DNA of 64,000 bases from Myxococcus terminator_A (GCA_049194865.1 JBLZWL010000091.1:1-64000), one strand, 5' to 3'; positions 7,246-15,974 are shown, numbered from the stretch's first letter. The notes: a model not told the origin generated them from the sequence alone. Numbers and translations: made by a program.

Positions 7246-9222
7246 ATGTGTGGAATCGCTGGCTTCACCTACCCGGCGGGAGGGGACGCCGGGGCCGCGC
7301 GGGCGGAATCCGCCGAGCGGCTGCGCCGGATGACGGCCAGCATCCGCCACCGGGGCCCCGACGCACAGCGGGCCCTGTTGCTGGATGGCGTGGCCCTGGG
7401 CCACACGCGGCTGTCCATCGTCGACCTGGAGGGCGGACACCAGCCCATGCGGGACGCGGCGACGGGGCTCACCGTCGTCTTCAACGGAGAGATCTTCAAC
7501 CACGTGGAGCTGCGCGAGCAGCTCGCGAGTCAGTACGCCTTCCGCACGCGCTCGGACACGGAGGTCATCCTCGCGGCGTTCCTGACGTGGGGCATCGACT
7601 GCGTGCGCCGCTTCGAGGGCCAGTGGGCCTTCGCGCTGTGGGACCCGCGTGACGCCACGCTGTGGATGTCGCGAGACAGGGTGGGCATCTGCCCGCTGTT
7701 CTACGCGGAGCTGCCGGGTGGACACCTGGCGTTCGGCTCGGAGGCCAAGGCCCTGTTCGCCAGCGGGCTGGTGACGCCGTCGCTGGACGCGCGCGGGCTC
7801 AAGCAGACCTTCCAGCTCTGGTCGCCGGTGGCGCCGCGCACCTCGTTCGAGGGCGTCCGGCTGTTGCCCCCCGCGCACTCGGCGCGCTTTCGCGCGGGGA
7901 CGCTGGAGACGTTCCGGTACTGGGACCTCGACTTCGGCGTGGAGCCGAGCACCGCGAGCGACGAGCGCATCCAGGAGGAGCTGGGCGAAGCGCTGGAGCG
8001 CGCCGTGCGGCTGCGGCTGCGCGCGGACGTGCCGGTGGCGGCGTACCTGTCGGGTGGACTGGACTCCAGCCTCCTGTGCGCGCTGGCGCAGGGACAGCTG
8101 GGCGGGACGCTGCGGACGTTCTCCGTGGGCTTCGAGCGCGCGCGTTTCGACGAGCGCCAGCACCAGGCCACGGTGGCGGAGGCGCTGCGCACGGAGCATC
8201 GCGTGGTGGAGATGCGGGACGGTGACATCGGCACGCTGGTGCCCGGCGTCATCTTCCACGCGGAGCAGGCGATGATGCGCTCGGCGCCCGCGCCCTTCCT
8301 GCGGCTGAGCGAGTGGGTGCGGGAGAACGGCATCCGGGTGGTGCTCACGGGAGAGGGCTCGGACGAGATGTTCCTCGGCTACGACCTCTTCAAGGAGACC
8401 AAGGTCCGGCAGTTCTGGGCGCGGCAGCCGACGTCGAAGTGGCGGCCCCTGCTCCTGCGAAAGCTCTACCCCACCCTGTCGGTGAGTCAGCAGAACGTGG
8501 AGCTCTTGCGCGAGTTCTTCGGCATGGGGCTGGAGGACCCGGGGAGCCTGGGCTTCTCGCATCTGGTGCGCTGGTCCAACAGCGGTCGAATCCTCCGCTT
8601 CCTCGCGCCGGAGTTCGCGGCGAGCGTGGTGGACGAGGACCCGATGGCCTCGGTGCTCGCGACGGTGCCGAAGCACGTGGCGTCGTGGCGGCCCCTGGCA
8701 CGCGCGCAGTACCTGGAGGCGAAGACGCTCCTGTCCGGATACCTCCTGTCCGCGCAGGGCGACCGCATGCTCCTGGGCAACGCGGTGGAGGGACGCTTCC
8801 CGTTCCTGGACACCTCGGTGATGGAGCTGGCGGCGAGAATCCCCGAGCGCGTGCGGCTCAAGGGCCTGGACGAGAAGCACGTCCTCAAGCGCTTCGCGAA
8901 GGGGCGTGTTCCGGAGTCCATCCTGGAGCGCAGCAAGTTCCCGTACCGCGCACCCATCGCCGGAGCGCTGGTGGGACCGGAGGCGCCCGCATGGGCCAAG
9001 GAGCTGCTCGCGCCCGAGGCCATCGCGAAGGTTGGTGTCTTCGACGCGCGCAAGGCGGAGCGGCTGGTGGCCAAGCTGCGCGCGCCCAACTCCATGGAGA
9101 GCGAGGCCGACACCATGGCCCTGTTCGCCATCGCGTCCACGCAGCTGCTCGCGCAGCACTTCCTCACCCCGCGTCAGCTGCCCCAGGCGGACGTGGACGC
9201 CGTGGTGCTGGAGGCAGCATGA
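7246..9222 (+). CDS. asnB: Asparagine synthetase (glutamine-hydrolysing) family
   Basis: 658 aa. The start is fixed by MCGIAGF: Cys2 is the N-terminal glutaminase nucleophile after Met removal. The class II glutaminase domain spans about residues 1-220, with RHRGPDAQ and the FNGEIFN motif. The synthetase domain follows from about residue 235, with the PP-loop SGGLDSS near residue 268 that binds ATP. Full-length and apparently intact. Family members amidate aspartate, but many in glycan and natural-product clusters amidate uronic acids or other carboxylates. Because it sits between an ACP and an AMP ligase and overlaps the latter by ATGA at 9219, I infer a dedicated amidotransferase rather than housekeeping asparagine synthesis. 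The acceptor is unknown. Confidence 0.88.
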   Translation: MCGIAGFTYPAGGDAGAARAESAERLRRMTASIRHRGPDAQRALLLDGVALGHTRLSIVDLEGGHQPMRDAATGLTVVFNGEIFNHVELREQLASQYAFRTRSDTEVILAAFLTWGIDCVRRFEGQWAFALWDPRDATLWMSRDRVGICPLFYAELPGGHLAFGSEAKALFASGLVTPSLDARGLKQTFQLWSPVAPRTSFEGVRLLPPAHSARFRAGTLETFRYWDLDFGVEPSTASDERIQEELGEALERAVRLRLRADVPVAAYLSGGLDSSLLCALAQGQLGGTLRTFSVGFERARFDERQHQATVAEALRTEHRVVEMRDGDIGTLVPGVIFHAEQAMMRSAPAPFLRLSEWVRENGIRVVLTGEGSDEMFLGYDLFKETKVRQFWARQPTSKWRPLLLRKLYPTLSVSQQNVELLREFFGMGLEDPGSLGFSHLVRWSNSGRILRFLAPEFAASVVDEDPMASVLATVPKHVASWRPLARAQYLEAKTLLSGYLLSAQGDRMLLGNAVEGRFPFLDTSVMELAARIPERVRLKGLDEKHVLKRFAKGRVPESILERSKFPYRAPIAGALVGPEAPAWAKELLAPEAIAKVGVFDARKAERLVAKLRAPNSMESEADTMALFAIASTQLLAQHFLTPRQLPQADVDAVVLEAA

Positions 9223-10793
9223 GCGCGACGGACTCCGCACCCGCGTGGGTGCTTGGCCACGCGGAGCGCACGCCGGACGCGTCGGCGGTGGACTCACCGT
9301 GGACGCGGCTCACGTATCGACAGCTCGCGGAGCGGCTGCGGGCTCTCGCGGGACATCTGCACGCGGCGGGCGTGGTGCCCGGAGACAAGGTGCTCATCGC
9401 CCTGCCCCTGGGCTCGGCGGGCGCGGTGGTCGGGCTCGCGGTGCAGGCCCTGGGCGCATGCGCGGTGGAGCTGGACCGGGAGACGGGAGCGACGTCGGTC
9501 GACGCCATCCTGGCGCAGACGGGCGCACGCCATGCCTTCATCTTCGGGCAGGACGCGCGCAAGTGGACGGGCAAGGGGCTGGGACACCTGTACGTGGTCC
9601 ACTCCGCGCGCCCTCCGGAGCGGATGCTCCAGGCGCTGACACCGGCTATGTGCACGTGGGTGCAGGAGGACGGAGCACTCGACGCGGACGTGAAGGTGAC
9701 GCCGCTGGACGCGCTGCCCTCGACTCCCGCCCAGGCCCACGCGTCCATCGTCTACACGTCCGGCAGCACGGGCACGCCCCGAGGTGTCATCCAGACCTTC
9801 GGCAACATCTCCGCGAACACGCGCTCCATCGTCGAGTACCTGGGCCTGTCCTCGCGTGACAGGGCGCACCTGATCCTCCCCCTGCACTACTGCTACGGCA
9901 AGAGCGTGCTCCAGACGCACCTGCGCGTCGGCGGCTCGGTGTTCCTGGATCCGCGCTTCATGTATCCGCAGGTGGTGCTGGAGGCGATGGCGGCGGAGAA
10001 GTGCACGGGCTTCGCGGGCGTGCCGCTCACCTTCGAGCTGCTGCGCAGACAAGCCGGCGCGGAGGCCCTGTCGAAGCTGCGGCTGCGCTATGCGACGCAG
10101 GCCGGCGGAGGCATGTCACCGGACACGATTCAGTGGACGCGGGAAGCGCTCTACCCCGCCGAGCTGTACGTCATGTATGGCCAGACAGAGGCCACCGCGA
10201 GGCTCAGCTATCTGCCGCCCACGCGAGCCACCGAGAAGGCCGGCTCCATCGGCGTGGCGATTCCCGGCGTCGAGCTGCGCGTCGTGGGCGAGGATGGCAA
10301 GGCGCTGCCCACGGGCGAGACAGGCCACCTGATTGCTCGAGGCGCCAACGTGACGCCGGGCTACCTGGGCGACCCCGAGGAGACGGCGGCCATCCTCAAG
10401 GATGGCTGGCTTTGGACGGGTGACCTGGCGTGGCGGGACGCGGAGGGCTTCATCTTCCTCGTGGGTCGCGCCAAGGAAATCCTCAAGGTGGGTGGCCACC
10501 GGGTGAGCCCCGCGGAGATGGAGCATCAGCTCGCGCGGCACCCCGCGGTGCGAGAGGTGGCCGTGGTGGGAGTGCCGGATGCCCTGGGTGGCGAGGCGGC
10601 CTGCGCCGTGGTGGTGCGCCAGGAAGGCGTCGAGGTGAAGGAGGACGACCTGCGACGCTTCTGCAGGGAGTCGCTGCCGGCGCACAAGGTGCCTCGGCAC
10701 GTGGTGTTCGTGGAGGCGCTGCCGCGCGGGCCCAGTGGGAAGGTGCTCAAGGCGGAGCTGCGCACCCAGTATTCGTCGGTCGGTTCTTCGTGA
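9219..10793 (+). CDS. AMP-forming acyl/aryl ligase, probable ACP loader
   Basis: 524 aa ANL-superfamily adenylating enzyme. Motifs are complete: the P-loop YTSGSTGTPRGV near residue 178, MYGQTEA near residue 318, TGDLAWRD, the hinge region GRAKEILKVGGHRVSPAEME, and the catalytic Lys in GPSGKVLK near the C-terminus. It activates a carboxylate as acyl-AMP and transfers it to CoA or a phosphopantetheine arm. The ATG at 9219 overlaps the asnB stop, so it is translationally coupled. The nearby ACP is the obvious acceptor. Similar ACP-ligase-amidotransferase sets occur near exosortase and polysaccharide loci, but no exosortase is seen here. The substrate is not predictable by eye. Confidence 0.87.
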   Translation: MSATDSAPAWVLGHAERTPDASAVDSPWTRLTYRQLAERLRALAGHLHAAGVVPGDKVLIALPLGSAGAVVGLAVQALGACAVELDRETGATSVDAILAQTGARHAFIFGQDARKWTGKGLGHLYVVHSARPPERMLQALTPAMCTWVQEDGALDADVKVTPLDALPSTPAQAHASIVYTSGSTGTPRGVIQTFGNISANTRSIVEYLGLSSRDRAHLILPLHYCYGKSVLQTHLRVGGSVFLDPRFMYPQVVLEAMAAEKCTGFAGVPLTFELLRRQAGAEALSKLRLRYATQAGGGMSPDTIQWTREALYPAELYVMYGQTEATARLSYLPPTRATEKAGSIGVAIPGVELRVVGEDGKALPTGETGHLIARGANVTPGYLGDPEETAAILKDGWLWTGDLAWRDAEGFIFLVGRAKEILKVGGHRVSPAEMEHQLARHPAVREVAVVGVPDALGGEAACAVVVRQEGVEVKEDDLRRFCRESLPAHKVPRHVVFVEALPRGPSGKVLKAELRTQYSSVGSS

Positions 10794-10816
10794 AGGGTTC
10801 GAGAGGGGTCCACACA

Positions 10817-11812
10817 ATGAAATTCTCCAAGCAGGTGCTGGAACTGGATTGGGAGGCGAAAGCCGCCGAGCTGTCCGAAGGGCTGCGCGAGACGGTGCTG
10901 AAGAAGCTGCGCAAGCGCGGCCTCGTGGTGGCCGTCTCCGGAGGCATCGACTCCGCGTGTGTCGCGGCGCTGGCCGTGCGCGCGCTGGGGCCCGAGCGCG
11001 TCTTCGGCATCCTCCTGCCGGAGAAGGACTCCAGCGGGTGGAGCTCACAGCTGGGCCGCAAGCTCTGCGAGAAGCTGGGGATCAAGTACCAGCTCCACGA
11101 CATCGCCCCCATCCTCGAGGCCGCCGGCTGCTACCGGCAGCGCGACGAGGCGGTGCAGTCCGTCTTCCCGGAGTTCACGCCTGACATGAAGTGGAAGATT
11201 GTCATGCACGGTGACCGGCTGAACTCGGACACGGTGAACTTCTTCTACGTCGTGGTGCAAGTGAATGGCGAGGAGCGCCGCTTCCGGCTGTCTCCCCAGG
11301 CCTATACACAGATTGTCGCCGCGACGAACTTCAAGCAGCGCACGCGGAAGATGATGGATTACTTCCACGCGGACCGGCTGAACTTCGCGGTGGCGGGCAC
11401 GCCCAACCGGCTGGAGTATGACCAGGGCTTCTTCGTGAAGCTGGGCGACGGCGCCGCGGACGTGAAGCCTATCGCCGGCCTCTACAAAACCCAGACATAC
11501 AACCTGGCCAGGCACCTGGGCGTCATCGACGAAATCACCAGCGGCGAGCCCACCACGGACACGTTCAGCCTTCCCCAGTCGCAGGAAGACTTCTATTTCT
11601 CCGTGCACTACTCGCAGCTGGACTTGCTGATGTGGGCGAAGAACCACGCGGTGTCCACGGACGAGGCCGCGCAGGTGATGGGCCTGACGCCCACGCAGGT
11701 GCAGCGCGTCTACGACGATATCGACCAGAAGCGCCGCAGCACGGCCTACCTCCACTCGCCGCCGCTGCTGCTGGAGAAGGTGCCGGAGCTGGAGCCCTTC
11801 AAGCTCGGCTGA
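10817..11812 (+). CDS. NAD-synthase (NadE)-like amide ligase
   Basis: 331 aa. The N-terminal nucleotide-binding PP-loop is VAVSGGIDSACVAAL (residues about 37-51). The NadE signature follows further on: GTPNRLEYDQGFF, then KLGDGAADVKPIAGLYKTQ, where NadE proteins have GT-N-x-x-E and the flexible loop. It is longer than the usual roughly 270-residue NadE because of an inserted segment near residues 115-175 containing FFYVVVQVNG and neighbours. There is no glutaminase domain, so ammonia would come from free NH3 or from the AsnB next door. GAGAGGGG lies just before the ATG. Being the last gene of the ACP block, it may be a repurposed ligase rather than the cell's NAD synthase; both remain possible. 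Confidence 0.78.
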   Translation: MKFSKQVLELDWEAKAAELSEGLRETVLKKLRKRGLVVAVSGGIDSACVAALAVRALGPERVFGILLPEKDSSGWSSQLGRKLCEKLGIKYQLHDIAPILEAAGCYRQRDEAVQSVFPEFTPDMKWKIVMHGDRLNSDTVNFFYVVVQVNGEERRFRLSPQAYTQIVAATNFKQRTRKMMDYFHADRLNFAVAGTPNRLEYDQGFFVKLGDGAADVKPIAGLYKTQTYNLARHLGVIDEITSGEPTTDTFSLPQSQEDFYFSVHYSQLDLLMWAKNHAVSTDEAAQVMGLTPTQVQRVYDDIDQKRRSTAYLHSPPLLLEKVPELEPFKLG

Positions 11813-11831
11813 GCCTGGGGCCCGCCGTGCG

Positions 11832-11857
11832 GCGGGAGGCAGTCCATCGCCTCCCGC
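11832..11857. terminator. Bidirectional hairpin between convergent genes
   Basis: A perfect 9-bp stem, GCGGGAGGC (11832-11840) with GCCTCCCGC (11849-11857), 8-base loop, lies in the 57-base gap between the stops at 11812 and 11870. Its symmetry and position suit termination from both sides, though no T-run is present. Confidence 0.6.
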
Positions 11858-11869
11858 CCGGCACGCCGC

Positions 11870-12862
11870 TCACTCGAATTCGTCGCAAGCCTCGGTGCGG
11901 ACGGGAATGCCCTTTCGCGCGTCGTCGCGGACGTACAGCTCTCCCTTGCGGAAGAAGTCCTGACCGCCCTGCAGGCGCACCACGTTGCGCTTCGCGTCCA
12001 CCACGGACCACTGCAGCGTCTCGCGCGAGCCGGCGTACACCACCTCCAGCGTGGACACGCCAGCTTCCCCCGCCTTCACGGCCGCGAGCTTGCCTTCAAG
12101 GCTGTCCTGCCCGAAGTCGACCTCCATCGCCCCGTCCGCCTTCACCGTCACCGCGGGAATGGCCGAGCCACAGGGCTGGTCGATGACGTAGCCCTTCCCC
12201 TTGCGGTGCACCTGCACCCAGCGGCCCACGAGCGCCTTCACGTCCACGCCCTCCGCGCTCGCGGACGCCGCGCCCGCCTCACGCAGGGGACAGTCCAGGT
12301 CCAGGTACGGGAGCTGCCCCACCAGCACTTGCTGCCCCCGGACGACGCGCACGGGCACCACGTCCGGAGGCGGTGACACCGCGTACACCTGCACCGCGTC
12401 ACCCGACGCCAGGGACACGGCCCCATTCGCCCCATCCGCCGTCTTCAGCGCGGTCCGCGCCGCCTTCACCTTGCACTCCAGCAGCGCCGACGAGGACGCG
12501 CGCGTGAAGCTGTCCTGGCCGGACCAGCCCGCGCCGCAGCACCCCGTCCCCGGGCCCTTCAGCACCAGTCGCTCGGATTCCAGACCCAGTGTCCAAGTGC
12601 CCCCAGGTTGAAAAGGAGACAGTGTCCAGGCCTTCGCGGACTTCTTCCGCACGGCCAGGGTGCATTCACAATCACCCATGCCCTGCCCTTGCGGAAAAAT
12701 CGACTCGTATTGGACGAGCGTCTGATTGTCTCCCTCGAGCACCGCGAGGGTGCCTCCTTCCCTGGCATAGACGCCGGAGAGGGGCTGTTGCTGCGCGGCG
12801 GCAAGGGTGGCCCACAGACACAATGACGTGCCTGTCACGAGGCCGTAACGCAGTGCATTCAT
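11870..12862 (-). CDS. Secreted protein of unknown function, 330 aa
   Basis: A Sec signal peptide is clear (MNALRYGLVTGTSLCLWATL, cleavage likely after AAA near residue 23), preceded by a strong RBS (AAGGAG). The mature protein has several Cys residues, including CEC near residue 65 and a CC pair near 108, suggesting periplasmic or extracellular disulfides. Two beta-rich segments with a repeated layout (a G-x-W or V-Q-V strand followed by charged turns) may be duplicated lipocalin-like or barrel modules, at about residues 25-140 and 205-320. No catalytic motif is visible. It is convergent with the ACP block and divergent from the lytic enzyme at 13030. I do not recognise a family. Confidence 0.78.
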   Translation of the reverse strand: MNALRYGLVTGTSLCLWATLAAAQQQPLSGVYAREGGTLAVLEGDNQTLVQYESIFPQGQGMGDCECTLAVRKKSAKAWTLSPFQPGGTWTLGLESERLVLKGPGTGCCGAGWSGQDSFTRASSSALLECKVKAARTALKTADGANGAVSLASGDAVQVYAVSPPPDVVPVRVVRGQQVLVGQLPYLDLDCPLREAGAASASAEGVDVKALVGRWVQVHRKGKGYVIDQPCGSAIPAVTVKADGAMEVDFGQDSLEGKLAAVKAGEAGVSTLEVVYAGSRETLQWSVVDAKRNVVRLQGGQDFFRKGELYVRDDARKGIPVRTEACDEFE

Positions 12863-13029
12863 TCGCGACTCCTTGTGCGAGCTTCGCTGGGAATGGCGCC
12901 TGTCCTAGCCGGGGCGCACCCAGGAAGTCAGTCAAAACCGTGGGGGGTCGAGGCAACTCTCATTCTCATCGCCCGACAATCCGGACATCTGTTGTTCCCA
13001 CACCCCTGTTTCCAATCGCGGAGTGCCCC

Positions 13030-14505
13030 ATGTCCCCCCGCATTGAAGGTCGTCAGCAGACGTACTCGCCCACCTCGACGCAGGCCTCGGGCCTGCCCCA
13101 GGGCCGCGACGCGCAGCTGAACCTCCAGCAGCTCTGGCCGTACATCGAGAAGTACGCGCAGAAGTACGGCGCGGACCCGAAGGTGCTCGCGGGCATCGTC
13201 GCGCAGGAGTCGTCGTTCAAGAACCACGGCGTGCACCAGGACGGCACGGGCCACGGACTCATCGGACTGGATGACAACGGCCTCTTGCCCTCGTTCGAGA
13301 AGTGGTCCGGCATGCAGGTGGGCCGGGGGGCGAACGCGCAGACGATTCCGCCCGAGAAGCAGATGGAGTTCCTCGCGAAGACGATTGGCGACCTGACCAA
13401 GAAGCACGGCAGCAGCCTGGCCGCGGCGCGCGAGTGGCACCGGGGCGCTGGCAACATGAACGACGCTCGGGGCTACGACTACCAGAGCAAGATTCAGAAC
13501 CACATGAACAGCCTGTTCCCCGGCGGCAAGACGCCGAGCGGGACGAACACCAACGTGCCCGACAGCACGGTGACGGGCGGCAACAACACGCCGGGCGGCA
13601 ACAACACGCCGGGTGGCAACAACACGCCGGGCAACAAGCCGGGTGTGGCGCCGAACCAGGTGGACCCGCGCAAGCCGGTGGGTGAGTCGGATTATCAAAT
13701 CAAGAAGGGTGACACGCTCTGGGGCATCGCCTCGAAGCTCAAGAGCCAGGGCATGGAGGGCTCGCACTGGGATGTCATCAACCAGATTCGCGAGCTGAAC
13801 CCGAAGATCACCGACCCCAACCTCATCCTCGCGGGTGACTCGCTCAAGCTGCCGGGAGTCGCGGGCAAGGACCAGAGCACGTTCACGCCGGGCACGAACA
13901 AGCCGGGGCCGGTGGACCTCAACCCCAAGCCCACGGGCCCGCAGGCCACGGACGGCGCCGCGCCCGTCACGGGTGACGGCCGCGTGGACCCGAGCAAGGT
14001 CCCGCAGATCAGCCAGTACAACCCGGCCGGGAAGAACGGCGCGTACACGAACGGCCCGGCGAACTGCGGCCCCACGTCGATGGCGCAGATTGCTCGCGCC
14101 TTCGGCTACGGGAAGGACATGACGGACGCCCAGCTCATCAACCACCTGGGCCAGATTGGCGGCACGTCGTCCAACGGCACGGGCGTCAACGGCATCTCCT
14201 CCATGGCGAAGGCGATGGGCAAGAACGCCGTGACGAAGGGCCCGGGCGCCAACGTGGAGTGGATCACCGAGCAGCTCAAGGCGGGCAAGCTGGTGGTGGC
14301 CAACGGCGACTACCACGCCATGCCGCCGCACCAGAACGAGGGCCGCACGTCCGGCCACTACGTCACGGTGGCGGGCATGGACTCGAAGGGCAACTTCATC
14401 GTGCGCGACCCCGCGGACGCGAACGTGAAGACCATTACGCCCGAGCAGATGCGGCACTTCCTGAGCTCCAACCCCAACGGTGGCTATCAGATGGCCATCG
14501 GCTGA
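13030..14505 (+). CDS. Transglycosylase-like, LysM and C39-like cysteine peptidase composite
   Basis: 491 aa, no signal peptide. Residues about 33-160 resemble a lytic-transglycosylase (SLT) fold with the catalytic Glu in GIVAQESSFKNHG. A low-complexity linker with three GGNNTP repeats follows. A LysM-type segment with KKGDTLWGIASKL and NPNLILAGDSLKLP sits near residues 220-275. The C-terminal 160 residues look like a C39/papain-fold peptidase: Cys in ANCGPTSMAQ, His in SGHYVTVAGM and Asp in VRDPADA. It could cut both glycan strands and peptides of peptidoglycan. The lack of a leader suggests release by lysis, a non-Sec route or a secretion system. The start is the ATG after the long GC-rich leader; upstream in-frame codons have no homology-like content. 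Confidence 0.78.
   Translation: MSPRIEGRQQTYSPTSTQASGLPQGRDAQLNLQQLWPYIEKYAQKYGADPKVLAGIVAQESSFKNHGVHQDGTGHGLIGLDDNGLLPSFEKWSGMQVGRGANAQTIPPEKQMEFLAKTIGDLTKKHGSSLAAAREWHRGAGNMNDARGYDYQSKIQNHMNSLFPGGKTPSGTNTNVPDSTVTGGNNTPGGNNTPGGNNTPGNKPGVAPNQVDPRKPVGESDYQIKKGDTLWGIASKLKSQGMEGSHWDVINQIRELNPKITDPNLILAGDSLKLPGVAGKDQSTFTPGTNKPGPVDLNPKPTGPQATDGAAPVTGDGRVDPSKVPQISQYNPAGKNGAYTNGPANCGPTSMAQIARAFGYGKDMTDAQLINHLGQIGGTSSNGTGVNGISSMAKAMGKNAVTKGPGANVEWITEQLKAGKLVVANGDYHAMPPHQNEGRTSGHYVTVAGMDSKGNFIVRDPADANVKTITPEQMRHFLSSNPNGGYQMAIG
13576..13629 (+). repeat. Three 18-bp tandem repeats encoding GGNNTP
   Basis: Three in-frame copies of GGCGGCAACAACACGCCG (the third has GGT for the first codon) make the Asn/Gly-rich linker between the transglycosylase-like and LysM parts. 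Copy number is likely to vary between strains. Confidence 0.9.
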
Positions 14506-14531
14506 TGCGGAGTGAGTGAAGTAGGCTTGCG

Positions 14532-14560
14532 CGGACCGGCACTCCCTGGGTGTCGGTCCG
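14532..14560 (+). terminator. Terminator after the 13030 gene
   Basis: The arms at 14532-14542 and 14550-14560 pair over all 11 positions with one G-T wobble; the loop is 7 bases. TTGCGTTTCC follows. It sits 26 bases after the TGA at 14505 and overlaps nothing coding. Confidence 0.65.
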
Positions 14561-14588
14561 TTGCGTTTCCACACCCCGAGGTCCCGCG

Positions 14589-14792
14589 ATGACGCAGAGC
14601 AAACCGACGCACACCTGTCTCTCCTGCAAGAAGACCGAGGGCGGCGAGGTGATTGGCTCCTCCTACATTTCCACGGGGGAGAATGGGATGATCGTCCGCT
14701 TCTGGATGTGCGACGCGTGCGCCCTGACGATGGGACCTGACCAGGGCCCCATCGACATGGACGAGCCGGCTGGAGCGGCGCAGCGAGGCTGA
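14589..14792 (+). CDS. Small zinc-ribbon-like protein, 67 aa
   Basis: A short soluble protein with two Cys pairs, CLSCKK near the N-terminus and CDACAL near residue 44, spaced as in small zinc ribbons. A beta-like segment between them contains SSYISTGENG. The ATG at 14589 was chosen because the CxxC ribbon begins right after it; an upstream in-frame ATG at 14550 lies inside the terminator hairpin. The role is unknown; similar small ribbons act as nucleic-acid or protein adaptors. It may be cotranscribed with nothing, since 130 bases separate it from the next gene. Confidence 0.65.
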   Translation: MTQSKPTHTCLSCKKTEGGEVIGSSYISTGENGMIVRFWMCDACALTMGPDQGPIDMDEPAGAAQRG

Positions 14793-14922
14793 GACGCGCC
14801 CTGGCGCGGGGCGAGGAGCCGCGCGAGGGCCCGTATCGGCGGGTGGGGGGCCTACACCGGGGTGGAGCACGGGCGGCGGGCGGGGTATGGAATACGGCGT
14901 CCCTGCCCCCGTCGGAGAAGTC

Positions 14923-15678
14923 ATGAACAAGCTCCTAGGCCCTGTGTCCTTCGTCCTCGCCTCGGCCGCGCTCGCGGTGGCCCTCTGGGCCCCGGGGCGC
15001 ACGGAGGCGCCTTCCACGTCCGAGCGGCCCGAGCCCGTGGCCGCCCTGCCCGCCAACCAGGAAGACCTGGAGCGGCGCGTCCAGGCGATGGAGGACACCA
15101 CGCTGAGCCTGTCCCGGCGCCTGATGGAGCTGGAGCGGCGGCCGGCGGGAGTAGCAGGCGATGGAGGTGGCGCGGCGCCCGCGCTGACGGCCGAGTTGGA
15201 GCAGCTCCGCGGGGAGGTGCGGGGGCTGATGACCGGGGAGACCTTGAGCACGGAGGGTGGCCGCGAGGCGCTGAAGGACGCGATGCGTTCGGTGCAGGAG
15301 GAGATGCGCACCGAGCAGTTCCGTTCGCGGCAGGAGGAGTGGATGCAGGCGCAGGTCCGCTCGACGGCTCAGCGCACGGAGCGAATCAAGCAGCTCGTGT
15401 CCGAGGCGAAGCTGAACTACTCGCAGGAGCAGGAGCTGACGCGCCGGATGGAGGCCGAGGAGACCTCGCGCAACGCCCTGTTCGAGGAGGTGCGCACCGG
15501 CGCGAAGAACCCGCGTGAGATTCGTCAGGCATTGCGGACCCAGCGCGAGGAGACGGACCAGGCGATGAAGGGCATCCTCGACGAGGGGCAGCGCGCCAAG
15601 TACGACATCATGCGGCGCGAGGAGCAGATGAACTCCCGGCCCCGTGGCCCTCGTGAAGGCCGGTCTCAGGACCCGTAG
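14923..15678 (+). CDS. Exported or anchored coiled-coil protein, 251 aa
   Basis: Starts MNKLLGPVSFVLASAALAVA, a signal peptide or signal anchor, preceded by GGAGAAG, which decides this start over an in-frame ATG at 14887. Residues about 40-85 form heptad-rich coiled coil (EDLERRVQAMED). The C-terminal 150 residues are highly charged and helical, rich in Glu, Arg and Gln, with an AKLNYSQEQELTRRM region that recalls stress-type periplasmic helical proteins (Spy/CpxP or heavy-metal resistor family). I see no exact LTXXQ repeats, so that link is tentative. It is probably periplasmic and may act as a chaperone-like or structural protein. Confidence 0.72.
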   Translation: MNKLLGPVSFVLASAALAVALWAPGRTEAPSTSERPEPVAALPANQEDLERRVQAMEDTTLSLSRRLMELERRPAGVAGDGGGAAPALTAELEQLRGEVRGLMTGETLSTEGGREALKDAMRSVQEEMRTEQFRSRQEEWMQAQVRSTAQRTERIKQLVSEAKLNYSQEQELTRRMEAEETSRNALFEEVRTGAKNPREIRQALRTQREETDQAMKGILDEGQRAKYDIMRREEQMNSRPRGPREGRSQDP

Positions 15679-15711
15679 TCGGGGATTGGAATCAGCCCTG
15701 ATGCGACAGAC

Positions 15712-15960
15712 ATGCTGATGCAGCGACTTCGACGAACGATGGTGTGTGTCCTCGTGGCCTTCGGTGTCATCGGGGGACTCTCATGCAAGGGTTGTGAGAG
15801 TCCCTACGATCCTGAGTGCGACCGGGTTGACGTGTGTGGACTGCTCTGTGCGGGAAAGCCTGTGCCCGCGATTCCCGACCACTGTCCACAACCCGTGTGT
15901 CTCTGCCGCAAACGCGACGCGGGCGTCAATCCCAACCAGGAAGAGCAGCCCTCGAAGTAG
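15712..15960 (+). CDS. Small cysteine-rich lipoprotein, 82 aa
   Basis: A hydrophobic stretch (VCVLVAFGVIGG) leads into the lipobox-like LSC, predicting acylation of that Cys near residue 25. The short mature part has about seven further Cys residues, including CGLLC and CLC, so it may be disulfide-knotted or bind metal. The start is uncertain: ATGs at 15712, 15718 and 15739 are all possible and none has a strong RBS. Its stop lies 14 bases from the stop of another small Cys-rich lipoprotein on the opposite strand. Function unknown. Confidence 0.6.
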   Translation: MLMQRLRRTMVCVLVAFGVIGGLSCKGCESPYDPECDRVDVCGLLCAGKPVPAIPDHCPQPVCLCRKRDAGVNPNQEEQPSK

Positions 15961-15974
15961 TCGCTGGAGTCTGA

